Source: Amanita rubescens (lineage: Eukaryota; Basidiomycota; Agaricomycetes; Agaricales; Amanitaceae). From it: a DNA stretch of 64,000 nt. The position numbers were made by a program, and so were the translations under genes. This document shows, piece by piece, positions 35,537 to 46,449 of this stretch. The notes under the pieces were generated by a model. It saw only the letters and a program-made list of their open reading frames with translations. It was not told the origin of the DNA and made no database searches. The stretch spans positions 124,001 to 188,000 of the forward strand of contig WION01000076.1 in the NCBI GenBank assembly GCA_015039365.1, given 5' to 3'. The number at the start of each line of letters is the position of its first letter. Positions within the stretch are counted from its first letter, which is position 1.

Positions 35537-35913
35537 ATGCGCCTCAGCTTCCTCTTTGCGCTCACTTCCATCCTCGCTGTTCCCGCTTATTGCGCACCCA
35601 TTGTACGTCTCTTGCCTAGTCTGTGCTCCTCAGGGCATGGTGCTGACGATCCTTTGTTTTTCCCACAGCCGAGCGATAGCTCAATAGCCCTCCAGGCAAG
35701 GACACCAAACGTGCGTACATATGATATTAGGCTTCTCTCGTCCATAATCATCTCCATCATCAGCCCATCGAAGGATTTGATCCACACTTGAACCTTGGCC
35801 GTCGTGGTGAGGCCTTCACGTCGGATTGGCGACGCGAGGATGCCAGTGACACGGAGTTCGGGAAACGTAAAACAGATTTTTGTGGGGGTCAGGCTGATTG
35901 CTCTGATTACTGA
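35537..35913 (+). CDS. Small secreted precursor with dibasic (KEX2-type) sites
   Basis: The exons 35537-35602, 35669-35710 and 35764-35913 join in phase 0 with canonical introns (GTACGT...CCACAG, GTGCGT...ATCAG), giving 85 residues. Residues 1-20 are a clear signal peptide (MRLSFLFALTSILAVPAYCA). The mature part has dibasic sites at LGRR, DWRR and GKRK, in the manner of Kex2 protease substrates. These would release peptides such as EAFTSDW and, last, TDFCGGQADCSDY, which has two cysteines spaced for a small disulfide loop. No farnesylation CaaX ending is present, so it is not a classical basidiomycete lipopeptide pheromone. Likely a secreted signalling, cyclic-type or effector peptide precursor; the biological role is inferred only. 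The flanks are gene-poor. Confidence 0.6.
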
Positions 35914-37780
35914 GCTGGGGGGCCTTGGCGGAGGTGGATGGTTTTTCACGCTGGGGACAAAGGACAGGTGTGGTCGTTGGATGAGTGCGTGGGTGGTGTA
36001 ACGCGAGCGGTGTTGGCGGGCTGGAAGGTGAAGATTGGTGTCAAAGCGTTGACGAACAGGTGATGAGTGCATGGGCCCTTTCGCTGGACACTTCATTGTT
36101 TACGTTGCGCAGGACTCGCAGTGAATTGACGTTAGGTCACTCTCATTTTTACCAATTACCTACAAATCGATATAATGTGTGGGATAGGTTGTGTATCATG
36201 GTGTTGTTTTCTTCCTTTTGTACGGACCGACAATCTTTATTCCTATTTCCTCCTTGTAGCTTAAATTTGAAGGGTACATGGGAGCAAGATATTAATAGAT
36301 CTAGAACGAACGTGGTCGCCTGTTACATTTCTGACACGTTTTGGCACTCCTGAGAAGAGGTACAAGTTTTATGTCTTGCGGCGGACAGAATTACGCCATT
36401 TCCTTGACCAAAGTTTGATTGACAGAATTCAATAGTAGGGATTGACGAATCAATGCTCCTTATCATGGCCTGTTGGCGAGGCATAGAACTGGCATAGATC
36501 TCCACCTGGTGTCCAATATGGTCAAATCAGTCACCGGGGATGGTACCATATGGGATAAAAACGTCGACTGATGACATACGACGGGTGAGAAAAGCCAGAT
36601 CGCTTTCCCCAGAAGCGAATAACAGCCGCAGCAGACTGCACTGGGCACGGGGCTCACATGCTGCGGACCGCCATGCCGACAATCAAATTTATAATCATAC
36701 GAGCCCATAACGCGACCTGTCCGTGACCTGTTGGCCTTGTGGAAGACATGGACAAGGTCATAAGTTCATACAAAGTGGATTCATAAGCCAAAACCTGTGC
36801 CTAATGCAATGTGCATCTTCGCTTCGGGTAGGACGGACCTGCGTGGAGGGCGGTGAACCGATAGGGGGTCTTACAAAACCGTTGACCGAGTTGAGTTTAG
36901 AGCGAACCAATGATAGCGCGGAGGGGCCCGGTCATCGAACGGTCATCCTGTCAACAACTTGAACGGTTGAAGAAATCCAAAACAGGAAATAGGCAGATGA
37001 GGTGGCTGCCAGCATCGATGATGATCATGACGTGCACGTCCGGATGAAAGACGTCTGACAGCGGAGACAAGGTGGAACTTTAGGCAGGATTACTTATCTG
37101 CGAGTGCAAATGAACTGCAGGGTGCCGGCAGCGCCAGAGAAAGAAGAAGCAACCGAATTTTCTCGTACTTTTTTTGTGTTGCTCACTGGCTAAGTGCACA
37201 AGTGAAAACGTTTTGTGAAATCTTGAGAAAAACAGGGATTCAACTTGCCGAGAGGCGGCACGGGCAGGGCCGGCATAACGTTTAAATTCCGCTCAAATAC
37301 GGCACTCTTCCGATCGGCGGGTTCGGACATCACAAGCTAGACCCTTTTCTTGAACCTCGCGTAATTGAAATAGTCGATTATACTCCCGTTTCTCGAAACT
37401 ACGTCAAAAACTACGGAGGTCCGTATGACCATCCAGTCTGGCAAGCGACGCCTGTTTTTCGGACCCAACCAAAAGGACTCGGACGACCCACTAGAAGTCG
37501 TACGTCTGTGTTCTGAGTTTGCGGAATCTACGGAGTGCCTTGGGGCCTCATGACGCCCCAATGTCGCGTCTCAGGGAGAGTTATGGAATCCTAACGTTTA
37601 GGCTTTTAATAACTATGTCCGATGCTGTACTCTGTGGATCAGAAGCTTCTTTTAACTGCTCCACGTTCGTCACATATGCACCCCAATTCCCTGTCAAACT
37701 GGAACGCGTTTTGAGTCATTCTTGTTCCCAGTCTCATGTATAAATGCGAACAGTTCACGTTTTGCAACGCGTCAAGCAAA
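35914..37780. other. No confident gene
   Basis: Short frames on both strands without recognisable motifs. The minus frame at 35587-36096 (169 codons) is antisense to the spliced peptide gene and is judged a shadow. Confidence 0.4.
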
Positions 37781-38764
37781 TTACAGCCAGACTGCTCTGT
37801 TCTGCATCGCAAATGCGTCGAACGCTACTGGACGATTTCCAGTCACTAGCTCCACGGCGTTGCTAACCCTGACCTCGGCACCTTTAGCCGTTTCGTCCTC
37901 GAGTCGCAGAAGTAGCTCCACGAGCCACGTTTCAAGGCCAAAGGTTGTGTACTTTTGTTTCCTCTGTGCGAGCGTCTCCTTGACGTGTACAATCTCACGT
38001 CCCAGCAGGCTACTCAGCTTCATAGCAACCTGTACAAGAGCGTTTCTTTTACGGCCCTTTCGAGGCTCGGAAACAACGTACTTCATCGTGAGTCAACAAT
38101 TCTGCACCCAACAGTCTGTAATCTGTATTCTGTGCCTTCTCGTTTAGGAGGGCGCGGAATGCCACAGCCGCAATGTCTCCCGCGCTAACAAATGGAACTT
38201 TTCCGTCTCCGCACGCCGTATAGATATTTCCCTCCCCGCGGATTGTGGCGAGGTGTTCTCCCTCGGTGAAATTCTCTGCGCAAACGTGCGTCTTGGTCAG
38301 TTTATCGAAATAGAGTTTGCCACGCTAGACAGATATATCGCACCCATAAACCAGGTTGGTCTTAGCACACAATACTCGACTTCCAAATCGAGAAGATGCT
38401 GCCATACTTTTCCTAATCGAGGTCCACCCGGTTCGACGTGATTACCTGCCAAGAGGACAAAACGCTTCACACAGTGCTCCTTGAGTGCATAATCGATGAA
38501 ATCATTTGTGTGCAGCTCCGGTTCGGCTACGTCAGGCGACACCAAGTAGATTGCGGAGATGCTCTCTTTACCGGGAAACTGGCGTCGGAAAGGGTTGGGG
38601 AATGTCGACGAGTCAAGCCAGTCAAACTTTATCGCGACCATCCCAGCTGGCGCAGCTGCCTCCCCTCGACGGGAACCTAATAGGAACGGGATATTCGCAT
38701 CCTGTAGCAATCGTGCTATGCGGATGGCCGTTTTTCCGGCTCCACCTGTGAGGAAGACTGCCAT
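37781..38764 (-). CDS. NmrA-family NAD(P)-dependent oxidoreductase, EasG-like, copy 1
   Basis: It belongs to the atypical SDR/NmrA group that includes agroclavine and festuclavine dehydrogenases (EasG/FgaFS), which reduce an iminium intermediate in ergot alkaloid assembly. Many members have other, unknown substrates. Exons 38764-38344, 38275-38082 and 38029-37781 join in frame (287 residues). The start MAVFLTGGAGKTAIRIARLL contains the nucleotide-binding glycine motif (TGGAGKT). Next are FDWLD, SAIYLVSPDV, CVKRFVLLAG, YCVLRPTWFME|NFTEG, KVPFVSAGDIAAVAFRALL, YRLLGAELLTHDE and a helical C-terminus ending FAMQNRAVWL. No damage seen. It is tandem with copy 2, 194 bases apart, in the same orientation. 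No prenyltransferase is nearby, so ergot alkaloid synthesis is not supported. Confidence 0.82.
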
Positions 38765-38958
38765 GAGCGGTGTATATGATGGTGGAGTAAAGGTAAGATC
38801 TGATCCTCCGTCCTCATATGTACATTTCAAGTAACGCTAACCAAGATAAGCAAGACATCACGTATGCTACAACACCTTGCGTCACAAACTTACACACGGT
38901 TACAGTTCAACATATAGTACAGGTCATCGCGAAAAGAAAAGCAACGTAAGGGAAAAAT

Positions 38959-39950
38959 TCACTCTTGAGGCTTGAAGGCTTCGACCCATATGGGCTTGTG
39001 CGCTTCCAAAAATTCCTCGAAGGTTTTGGGAGGACGACCGGTGATTTTCTCGATCACGTCATTGGAGCCCTCCTCTGCGCCTTTACTAGCCTCGACATCA
39101 ACAAAAGTCAAGAATTTTGCTTGCTCCCAATCCAAGGCCTGCCTTAACATCAGCTCGGTTTTCTGGCCCTCCGAGAGCTTCTGATGTATGATCTTTTTGC
39201 CCATTAACGACGTAATCCTTTCCGCAACCTGTGACTATCGTTAGTCACTAGGATGACGTAGATCTGACGAACATACTTGGTCATACGTGTAGTGCTCAGG
39301 TCCCAAGATCCGGTAGTCGCAGTCAAACGATTTCACATTAAGGAGCGCGTGGTACGCTACGGCAGCAACATCGAAAGCGCTGACGAGCGGTACTTTCGCT
39401 TGTCCACTGCAAGAGTAGAATCTGCCCTTTTTCATCTCTTTAAGATGTAAACCCTCGCAAAAACTCTCTAAAGTTACATTGTCGGCTAATCACCCTCCAC
39501 CGTGTATTCGAAAGACATACCCATCATCCAGGTCGCTCGCAATATGGCATATTCTGCACCCAAATCAATGAAGCGCTGCCACAACTTCCCGATATGCCCT
39601 TCCCCAGCCTTGGCGTGCGTACCGGTTACGATTACGAAACGTTTAACACCTTTTTCTTTGAACGTATAATCGATGTAGTCCAACATAACCTGAGTAGCGC
39701 GAGGCATATCTGGCGTGACCAAATACATGGAAGTGATACGTTTGCCATCTGGGAATTCGTGATCGAAGGGGGCATCCCATGTTGGGCGATTCCAGTCAAA
39801 CTTCACCGCTACGGCGTCTTGTGCTTTTAGTTGATTGAGCTCCTTTATCCTTTGTGCGCCTACGATGAACGGAAGTTTCGCCTCGTACATGAAACTCATC
39901 GTGTAGGCGGTAGTTCGCCCTATTGCTTGTGTGAAGAACACGGCTTCCAT
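38959..39950 (-). CDS. NmrA-family NAD(P)-dependent oxidoreductase, EasG-like, copy 2
   Basis: Exons 39950-39521, 39467-39277 and 39228-38959 join cleanly (296 residues). The intron positions and phases match copy 1, showing descent from one gene. The N-terminus, MEAVFFTQAIGRTTAYTMSF, has lost the usual TGG.GKT glycine pattern (it reads TQAIGRT), so cofactor binding may be altered. Downstream landmarks are kept: VKFDW, SMYLVTPDM, VKRFVIVTGTH, YAILRATWMME|SFCEG, KVPLVSAFDVAAVAYHALL, YRILGPEHYTYDQ and VAERITSLMGKKI. It ends HKPIWVEAFKPQE. A tandem pair that diverged in its nucleotide site suggests functional split rather than simple dosage. Confidence 0.82.
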
Positions 39951-41600
39951 GGTGATGAATGGATGATGAGAGTGCCAACTGCCGCTTGTGAATTATATAG
40001 GGATATTTGGTGCCCTCTCTGGTGCTACGTCAGTTATAGTGGAGCAGAGCTGTGCATTCGAGCGTCTATCGTAGTATCGATTAACTCGTAGCTTACATAT
40101 ACATTTCCACTTCCAAAACGGTATCGTGTAGGCACCTTAGCTCCGATAAGAAAGCAATTGTTTAACAATCATTGTCAGAACGTCATTTTTGTTACCCGAT
40201 TGATCATAATAAGAGTTTACACCATCATATCGTTTCGGGAAACTGAGGGGATCCCCGGAATTTCTGCCTCGCTTTTTCATTTTGCTTCGCTCGCCTACAG
40301 GCTTATGAATATTATTGCACGCCTGCTTTGGCAACATCCTAGTCACCAAAAAGGGTTATAATTGATTCTAGGCAATACAGCCATATTATGATAGTTTCAA
40401 TAACAAACATCGTTTGACTCTGATTGTCCCAAGAAGATAATGCCGCTTCCACGCTGCTGCCACTTTTCACAAGCTGGTCCTCGTGTGGTACTGTACTGAG
40501 TCGGACCATCGTGCACCAGTTCCTTCTTAAGTCTGGCCATAACTTGTCTAGCAAGAGAGCGGACGGGGATGTCATGTCGAGTCGGACATATCTTTATCTG
40601 GCGAAGAAAAGAACTGGCGCGTGGATCGCACTCAGTTCAGCGGTCGGTTAAAGACGGAAGGAGGTAAATCCCATGCACTAAACCTTATTATGTGCGCAAT
40701 TGTAAGGGTCTCGTAGTGAGGATAAACATACTGGACATTCGAGGCCATACACAGACAGCGCTAGTGGAACCCAAGTGCCAATACTGAACGTTGGGTAGAG
40801 GATTGGTGCATATGGCTATAACTGCTGCCTCTTGCAGGCGTCTTCCTAGGGGACCACCATGACAAAAGTTCAAACCGAAACCACAGGTGATCATGAAGCT
40901 GGATCGCTAATTCTTATGTAGGCTCAGTCAAAATATAGACATCGATGAAGAGTGTGATTCATGGAGGAACGAGAGCTGTTAGTATTACAAAGCCCTCGTA
41001 GGATGTCGGAGCGTGTGAAGTTATTGTTAATAATATTAATAAACACTGTCGCGTGGCCTGGTTGTTTGCCATGGAACTTGCACCGCGCGCGCACATCATG
41101 AACCTGAAGATAATCGACTTCTCAATACAATCAAAAGTGATAGATAAAATCAAGAAGCTCATCCAATCATGAGTAGTAAAAGACCGTCGGCCGACCCTTC
41201 CGCTTAATGTTCAAGTCTATAATCCAATCTTAGAGGATCAGGTACAAACGGCGATCGGTCATGCTCTTTGTTGGTTCTGACAACTTTCCAGTTCAGCGGT
41301 GAACCGTTTCGCATGAATATTATGATGTAACCCTAGATTGAACGGTGAGTGACGGATCATGTCCAGTCATGCTGATAAAGTCTCACTGTCGACGTACAAA
41401 AACAGCCCATGACCGAACACCACCCTTCGTTCGACGGCATAATGAGCACCGATCTCCAGATATCGCCTACCCTCAGATAGTAAAATCAAAGAGGGCCCAC
41501 TGACGGTAGCAGGTACGGATGTTGACACATCGACATTGAGCAAGGGCGATCACGACAGCGAAACATATCCGCTTTCCCGAAAGCAAGTCGTAAAAGCGAG
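39951..41600. other. No confident gene
   Basis: Minus frames at 40339-40575, 40688-40894 and 40959-41162 are hydrophobic or protein-like (FVIETIIIWLYCLES; LLILLTITS) and might be exons of a decayed polytopic membrane protein. I cannot assemble them. Confidence 0.3.
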
Positions 41601-41689
41601 GAATTCAGCTCCTAGCCCTTTTTCTATGCATGTATCTAGGGTGGAACGACGGAGGGCTCGGGGCTTTGTTGCCTAGGATTCAGAGATTT

Positions 41690-42580
41690 TATGATGTACG
41701 TGTTTGTATAGCCATATTGCGGACCGATTGGCTCACCATTGCAGGTCAGTTATATTGTAGTATCGCTCATCTTTGTCATGTCCACGATCGTAAGTGAACT
41801 TTCGGTATCGATGGAAATCTGATCTAGGGTCGGATAGGGATTCATCTCAGCAGGGCTTGTGAATGTACCACTTATCGATAAGGTTGGCTTTAGGAAGGTA
41901 TGAGGCCCATTACATGATGCATTCGTTCTTTATATTGACGGAGATCGTCATCTAGAGACGCTCGTGATTGGGCTGCTTTGTTTCGTCACTACATATACCC
42001 CGCCTTTCCATTTCCGGTCCTCCTATCAAGTTTCTTACTTAATGGATTCGGTTTTTATTTACTGGTAAGTACTGGAACGGTAATGTTATCTCTAGAGATC
42101 TCAATATATGGTTCGTTTGCGTTCTCGTCAATGAAAAGTAGTACTTATTATCCTCAGGTGCTGGCGCTCTTTGCTCACCATTCATAGCGACCGTCTCTCC
42201 GCGATGACTCATTCATTGGTCTTTCTTCTATCTAACGTCTTCGGGCATAGCACTTACGAACTCGGTCATCATACTTTGGGTCTTCAGACTCAAGTCACAA
42301 GATGGTAAATACTACTTTTCCTTGTCTTCGCAATGATGACACAAATTCTACTATAGTGCTATCGCGGAGAAGTGGGGGATTGAAAGCCTACAGCCATTGT
42401 AAGTATCTGACTTACAATCCTGGGTTTCATAGTAGATTGACTGCCATTCCATAGTCTCGTGGTTATGATGGCCGTTATGATATTTGTATGGTATCTGGTT
42501 CCTTCTGATATAGTTTAACCTGGTGCTCTCGGACAGGTCGAGTGTACCTAGCGATTACTTTAACAGAGCTGATGGCTTGA
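41690..42580 (+). pseudogene. Possible relic of a polytopic membrane protein
   Basis: Hydrophobic pieces bordered by splice-like signals occur on plus: QVSYIVVSLIFVMSTI (about 41740), PFPVLLSSFLLNGFGFYLLV (about 42005), AIAEKWGIESLQPL (about 42360), LVVMMAVMIFVWYLV (about 42455) and RVYLAITLTELMA (about 42540). Several GT...AG pairs of intron size lie between them. The pattern resembles the multi-helix membrane proteins common in these fungi (for example the DUF6533 type), but no diagnostic motif is seen. It could be a real gene whose exon borders I failed to resolve. Confidence 0.3.
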
Positions 42581-42924
42581 ATGCGTGATATGGAACCATA
42601 TTCCTAAACATCTCGGGTGAAACCCCACAACGGAGCATAGTAATGTCTAATCAGGTTGTTGGTCATTGCAGGCAAAGAACGATCATTAAATTAGGGGGCA
42701 TCTAGCCAGCCAGGTGCCGGCACTATATTTGGTTTCTTCACAAGAATTTGACTATACAACCTTTGTGCCATATTCTCTAATAGTAATAACGACTGTCGCA
42801 ATGAACGATATGCCGTGGTGTAGTGCCCATCATCAAATCTACGCGTCTCGATGCTCAGATGTCTTTTAAGGAAAAGGATCGTTCACGAGAGGGAAGGGTA
42901 TAGCTTTCACTTGAGTGAACCTTT

Positions 42925-43260
42925 GAGTTCAAAATGGATGGGCGAAGCCCCCGGGAGGGACTCCTGGCCCGAAACGCTGGGGGTCGGCAAGGTGAGCTGT
43001 GAGGGCGGGTGGGCACCGAGCAGGTCAGCCTTTCGACCTTTCAACAGCGCGTCGGACTAAGAAGGGAGGAAGACGTCTGAAGGGCGGCTTGTCTTCCTTA
43101 GTGGGGCGCGAAAAGATCTGCGGAAGCTGCTGTGACGCAACCGACTCAGGAGCTCTAATGGCGCGTCACGAGAGCTGGAACCGGTCACGTCGGGTCTCGC
43201 CGTCCTACTCCTGAGGTAGCAGGAAAGAGAAGTGAGACCGTGGCACAGTCACCTCGCTAC
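42925..43260. other. GC-rich island, possible LTR or structured RNA
   Basis: A sharply GC-richer block (starts near GCGAAGCCCCCGGGAGGG) sits in AT-richer relic DNA. It has no convincing coding frame. The sequence after it (43260-43390) has stretches such as CTACCTCGGCTAGCTTAG that look like LTR ends, but I could not find matching target-site duplications or a second LTR. Confidence 0.3.
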
Positions 43261-43439
43261 CTCACACTTAGACTACATTCTACGCCACGCCTCCTACCTC
43301 GGCTAGCTTAGAATTACCAGCAAGTAACCACAAGACGGCCTATATCAAGAGCACCACCGCAGGTCTCGTCCATACTTCTCAAGATAGATCTGTCTTCCAT
43401 GGTGAAAACACCCATCCAAAGTCATTCACGAGATCCCTT

Positions 43440-44345
43440 TTGCCTCTCGTGTGTGGGAAATGCCGCAACGCCTTTGCGAACTTGAAATCGACGCTTATTC
43501 TGCCTCAAAGGCAGTCGACCTCCTCTTGGACGTTCCTGCCATCATCTCGGTGACGCTCAGAGGTGTATCCAAATTATCTCTTGTTCCATATTTGTCCAAT
43601 GCTGCCTGGATCGCGCTGGATATCACTGAAGTTGTGCAGGTTAGCCCTTTCGTCTGGTGCCAGCCGGTGATATTGTTAATGAAAAGCTTAGGAAGCGGGA
43701 CAAAATCGAAATGTGTTCAAAATACTCGCACGCGATTGCTGCGAACTCGTCTATGTGATCACCTGTGGCCACAAGGATATTTCAAGGGCAGAAAACATCC
43801 CGGAGGATCTGGTCGAGAACCTTCGACAACTTGTACAGTAAATATTTCTATCATTCACGGCTCACCTAAAGCTCTTATTGCATCAATTAGAACGCTCACC
43901 TCTATCCATCAGTTTGCACAAAAGTGCACATCTAGGAATGTCGTCAAAGCCATCCTCTACTCTGGCATGGATGCAAACAGAATACGGAACTACAGAGAGA
44001 TGCTACGACAATCAATGAGGGTATTTGGTGTCGGTATCTATGTCCCTTGCCAAGATGTTCATAAATGAAGGTACTAACAATAACTGTGATATCTAGCTTC
44101 GATCCGATATCAGCCTCCGATATATCGTCGCTGGGTTGGCATATCGGCAGATCGTGATGATACCACGCACAACGAATTCCGTTCCAAGCAAGCCGGAAGA
44201 TTCGAGGACGTTTTTCCCGATGCCATCCGTCCGGACTTATGGTCTACCGAGCGAGGGACCGTTGCAAATAACGACGAATACCATAACACCCATTGGTACG
44301 TCGAACGATGTGCTTGCTGCCACGACAGGAGGTGTTTGGGCATAA
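43440..44345 (+). pseudogene. HeLo-like N-terminal domain relic, copy 1
   Basis: The plus strand reads ASKAVDLLLDVPAIISVTLR and VPYLSNAAWIALDITEVVQ. In a second frame it reads ARDCCELVYVITCGHKDIS and PEDLVENLRQLV, then TSIHQFAQKCTSRNVVKAIL and NRIRNYREMLRQSMRVFGV, and finally RSDISLRYIVAGLAYRQIV up to a stop at 44345. This is the helical amino-terminal module found before kinases or NLR modules in agaricomycetes (HeLo/MLKL-like, implicated in cell death). Frame changes between blocks are more than introns explain, and no kinase or NTPase follows. Convergent with copy 2. Confidence 0.55.
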
Positions 44346-44659
44346 ATATGTATTGGCATGGCAATGATGATGACCTATATAACTGTTCGCTTGATAGCAA
44401 ATTAAATATAGCCAGAAGTTGCGAGTATGGGCGCACAACTACAATGGGATTTGTCTCTTCCGTGTGGACCGGGAGCCAATCATTTGACAGGTAGTCTTCC
44501 CAATAAGCTCCGGTGCCGATGGAGGGTTCGATAACAATATCTGAGTCTACGTATACCGCAATCATGGTCAATGTAACTTTTTTTTCGCTCATACGCCAAT
44601 TCAGCGGCTTGCAGTCTCCTCTGTACAGCCTCAGATCAATCGTAATCTGTTCGTAACTT

Positions 44660-44880
44660 CACAGCTCCTATACATAGAAAAGAATGAAAAAAGCTCGCAT
44701 CCAAGTACCAGCCATCTCATCGAGACAGAAAATGATTGAAAAATAGTATGTGATGCAGGGGTGCAGGGTTGTATTACATCGTTGTTCAAACAAGGGAAGC
44801 CTGGAAAAGGAGGGAAAAAAGAGTCTGAGACACGACTTATCTCGGACCGCCGTGCGGGATTTGCGCCTCCCGCCCGCTCA
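44660..44880 (-). repeat. Stray copy of the polo-kinase 3' end
   Basis: On minus this matches the last codons and 3' untranslated region of the polo kinase gene (47470-47740), in the same orientation. Shared text includes TACCAGCCATCTCAT and TATTACATCGTTGTTCAAACA (plus strand), and GTATGTGATGCAG. It joins directly onto HeLo copy 2, whose frame runs into it (GDGEGHVPP). Confidence 0.7.
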
Positions 44881-46033
44881 AGGAGGGACATGGCCTTCCC
44901 CATCTCCACTTTGAGTGCCGTAATCTGTTGATCGATATCTGAGCTCGTTCATTATCTTGACTTGGTGAAACGCTAGCTCAGCGACGGTGTAGCGGAGGCT
45001 AATATCAGATTGGAGCTAAAAATATGTCAACGCTTCATTTGTAGCCAGTATCAAAGACTGACACTAAATATCCTCATAGATTGCTGTAACATCTCCCTAT
45101 AGTCTTGTATCTTGGCTGAGTCTACCGCAGAACAGAGCACAGATTTAACAAAATTTCTAGATGCACTTTTTTGCGCAAACCGTTGGATAGAGGCGAGGGT
45201 GCTAGTAACGACCGCGATGCAATTAGTGAGCTAGGAATGACATGATGAGCGTAGGAATTACATGACGAGCTGTCGAAGGTTCTCGACCAAATCACCCGGT
45301 GAAACAACGCAAGAGAGGCTGACTTGGGTGCAGCCTCCGAAATGCGATGCGGCCGGTGAGTTCGGCAGCACCGAAAGGTGCTCGTCCGAGCTCGGTCGCA
45401 CTCGTTGGCTCTCGGAACGTAGATGCGAAGTACGGGGGAGAAGAAGATGTATAACAAACTAGCTACCACAGTATATGTACTCGGTGCCTCATGTAAACTA
45501 CGTGCGTACGGTCCGAAACGTATCCGGTTCCGAACTTCGGAGTTCCGAGATGAGGTTCCGAGTCTCGGAAGGTTGGGCAAGGGTTTCGGCAAGGTTTGAG
45601 TATCGATTCCAGCATAGCCGGAATCGATACGTTACACCGGTACGTTTTCTACCCTCGAAATGTCTTTGTGACCGCGGGCAATTACATATACGAGTTCGCA
45701 AGAATCGCTTGCGAGCCTTTTGAACCCGTCCCTGTTTTGCCTTGCGTTCTACATTCTAGGTCAACATTAATAGTAGCCACACATGAAAAGGCTAACCTGC
45801 ACAACCATAATAATGTCTAGCGCAATCCCGGCAGCGTTGGACAAATATGGCACGGGCGATATTTTGGATGTATCCCTCAGCGTCATCAAGATGATCGATG
45901 ATACACCCAACAGGACATTGACTACTTCTGAAGCTGACCTAGTTCCAGTCATTTCGAGCTCGGGAACGAATTGGCGTGATGATCCTTTCGTTGCGTTGCT
46001 TTTGTGATGATTTGAGAAGGGGCTTATCTTCAA
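44880..46033 (-). pseudogene. HeLo-like N-terminal domain relic, copy 2, with inserted DNA
   Basis: The start at 46033 opens MKISPFSNHHKSNATKGSSR, then ASEVVNVLLGVSSIILMTL and VPYLSNAAGIALDIIMVVQ up to about 45790. The domain resumes near 45290 with LVENLRQLV, then SIQRFAQKSASRNFVKSVLC and KIQDYREMLQQSMRIFSV. It closes with LQSDISLRYTVAELAFHQVK near 44960. The middle of the domain (the DCCELVYVITCGHKDIS part of copy 1) is replaced by about 430 bases of unrelated sequence at about 45330-45760. The 3' end runs into a copy of the polo kinase 3' end. The gene is therefore interrupted and chimaeric. Confidence 0.58.
45600..45630. repeat. Perfect 11-bp hairpin
   Basis: GTATCGATTCC (45600-45610) and GGAATCGATAC (45620-45630) form an exact inverted repeat around a 9-base loop. 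It lies in the DNA that interrupts HeLo copy 2, next to a stretch rich in GTTCCGA repeats (45520-45570). Confidence 0.85.
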
Positions 46034-46049
46034 GTGTTGCTGAGATTAG

Positions 46050-46440
46050 TGTCCTTCTTTACTAGGATTGCGATGACATCGTTGTACGATAGTTGTGCAG
46101 TTGAATTCTTGACAAAAATACCCAGAGTGAATGCACCAGGCACGCACCGCGTTGACGAATAATGTCTTACGTTGCAATATTGCCCATTGCCGGCTGGGAT
46201 CGGTCCGTGTCCTTTGCGTTACTAGTACTAGTATTGTGATGAGATTGTTGTAAACTTGTACGATAGCTGTGCAATTGAATTCTTGACAGACGTGGCCGAG
46301 TGGGGATGATGGCCTACGTTATACGTTACGCTATCGGTCATTGCTTCCTGCGATCTGTGCTCTTTGCGTTGGTAGGATTGCGATGATATTGCTGTACAAC
46401 AGCTATACATTGAAATTATAGACAAGAGCGGATGCAGGTA
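46050..46440. repeat. Degenerate tandem repeat, period about 160 bp
   Basis: The motif GGATTGCGATGA followed by TTGTACGATAG, TGCAGTTGAATTCTTGACA (or close variants) occurs at about 46065, 46220 and 46377. The CCTTTGCGTT/CTCTTTGCGTT block recurs between units. About two and a half units are present. Confidence 0.7.
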
Positions 46441-46449
46441 CGCCATACC

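Noticed and set aside
35537..35913. Basidiomycete lipopeptide mating pheromone
   Set aside because: It has a signal peptide and no C-terminal CaaX motif, unlike those pheromones.
35587..36096. 169-codon minus-strand frame
   Set aside because: It is antisense to the well-spliced secreted peptide gene, has no domain, and its composition follows from the opposite strand.
37781..39950. Ergot alkaloid gene cluster
   Set aside because: Only EasG-like reductases are present; no dimethylallyltryptophan synthase or other pathway gene is seen within the window.
43010..43060. SRP RNA helix-8-like AGGTCAG in the GC-rich island
   Set aside because: The conserved GGAAG tetraloop and the symmetrical internal loop are missing.
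44110..44592. 160-codon minus-strand frame
   Set aside because: It overlaps the 3' part of HeLo relic copy 1 on plus and shows no domain of its own.
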